Assembly (NCBI GenBank): GCA_002309675.1
Contig: DBXX01000083.1
Location: forward strand, 1-5,802
Source: Lachnospiraceae bacterium UBA1201
GTDB lineage: Bacteria > Bacillota > Clostridia > Lachnospirales > Lachnospiraceae
Length of the DNA: 5,802 bases
Direction: 5' to 3'
In this document: positions 5,416 to 5,802 of the stretch, piece after piece
Numbering within the stretch: position 1 is the first letter of the stretch
Layout: every line of letters begins with the position of its first letter
Translations under genes and position numbers: made by a program
Notes under the pieces: generated by a model
Database searches by the model: none
What the model saw: only the letters and a program-made list of their open reading frames with translations
What the model was told of the DNA's origin: nothing

Positions 5416-5802
5416 TCAATCCTCCGAGAATTCCACTACGCCGACGTAGGGAAGATTTCTGTATTTCTGGTCGTAATCCAGACCATAGCCCACGACGAAG
5501 GCGTCGGGGATGACGAAACCGGTATAATCCACGGTCACGTCGTGTACCACGCGGCGATCCGGCTTATCTAAAAGCGTGCAGAGCTTCAGGCTCTTCGGAT
5601 TACGCGCGCTCAAAAACTTCAGCAGGTACGAAAGCGTCCGGCCGGAGTCGATGATGTCCTCCACCACGATGACGTTGCGGCCCTCGATCGGGTGCGCCAG
5701 GTCCTTCGCGATGCGCACGGTACCGCTCGAAACAGTGCCGCCGCCGTAGCTGGACACGCACATAAAGTCAAACGTCACCGGCATGGTCAGATGCTTCGCC
5801 AG
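5416..5802 (-). CDS. hpt: Hypoxanthine phosphoribosyltransferase, 5' end outside window
   Basis: Purine salvage enzyme that joins hypoxanthine (and usually guanine) to PRPP to give IMP or GMP, in the cytoplasm. The visible 128 codons read in from the right edge (LAKHLT precedes the internal methionine at 5784), so that ATG is not the real start; family members are about 175-185 residues, so roughly 50 N-terminal residues are missing. Counting from that methionine, the PRPP-binding loop VVEDIIDSGRTL lies at about 40-51, with the acidic pair E42-D43 and the conserved D46. DFMCVSSYG and the purine-side C-terminal stretch (DKPDRR, VDYTGF, VVGYGLDY, YRNLP) are also present. It ends with TGA one base before the ftsH start, and its last codons contain the ftsH ribosome-binding site. 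In Bacillus and many clostridia tilS-hpt-ftsH is a conserved block, so tilS is the likely gene beyond the edge (inference). Confidence 0.96.
   Translation of the reverse strand: MAKHLTMPVTFDFMCVSSYGGGTVSSGTVRIAKDLAHPIEGRNVIVVEDIIDSGRTLSYLLKFLSARNPKSLKLCTLLDKPDRRVVHDVTVDYTGFVIPDAFVVGYGLDYDQKYRNLPYVGVVEFSED
5421..5425 (-). promoter_or_regulatory. Ribosome-binding site of ftsH, inside hpt
   Basis: GGAGG lies six bases upstream of the TTG codon at 5414-5412, within the final codons of hpt (encoding SED). It fixes TTG as the ftsH start: the nearer TTG at 5419-5417 would leave only one base of spacing and is not in the ftsH frame. The arrangement suggests that ribosomes ending on hpt help start ftsH. 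Confidence 0.85.

Overview
The window carries five protein genes, all on the minus strand, so transcription runs from high to low coordinates. In that order they are: the 3' part of hpt (hypoxanthine phosphoribosyltransferase), ftsH (membrane AAA+ zinc protease), a 391-base non-coding interval packed with hairpins, a cytoplasmic GH13 alpha-glucan hydrolase of the neopullulanase/cyclomaltodextrinase type, and two small single-pass membrane coiled-coil proteins that I do not recognise. The hpt-ftsH order (behind tilS in Bacillus and many clostridia), strong Shine-Dalgarno sequences, a TTG start on ftsH and a GH13 gene behind ftsH all suggest a Firmicute. My inference is a clostridial, Lachnospiraceae-like gut or rumen bacterium. 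GC-rich third codon positions suggest a moderately GC-rich member. No mobile-element gene, tRNA, rRNA or CRISPR array is visible.

Layout. At 5416-5802, hpt runs off the right edge without its N-terminus. ftsH (3579-5414) starts one base after the hpt stop, and its ribosome-binding site lies inside the last hpt codons, so the two are an operon with likely translational coupling. The gap at 3188-3578 holds, in transcript order, a long-loop inverted repeat followed by T5 (weak ftsH terminator or operator), an extended -10 promoter, two small hairpins, a good intrinsic terminator (8-bp GC-rich stem plus T-run), two tandem 43-base-period hairpin repeats, one further long imperfect hairpin, and then the RBS and ATG of the GH13 gene. 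No convincing promoter lies between the terminator and the GH13 start. The simplest reading is a leader of about 270 nt with an attenuator-like terminator ahead of the glucan hydrolase, though a short independent RNA ending at the terminator is also possible.

The GH13 gene (1115-3187) is followed after 38 bases by the two membrane coiled-coil genes (618-1076 and 37-621). These overlap by four bases (ATGA) and were probably made together. No terminator is seen between the GH13 gene and this pair, or in the 36 bases after it before the window ends.

Functionally, hpt-ftsH is a housekeeping unit (purine salvage, membrane protein quality control). The GH13 enzyme has no signal peptide and should cut maltodextrins, cyclodextrins or stored glycogen fragments in the cytoplasm. 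The membrane pair may form a coiled-coil complex with its long domains outside the membrane. I see no clear new defence or mobile system. The most interesting material is the structured leader and hairpin repeats at 3237-3534 and the uncharacterised membrane pair.
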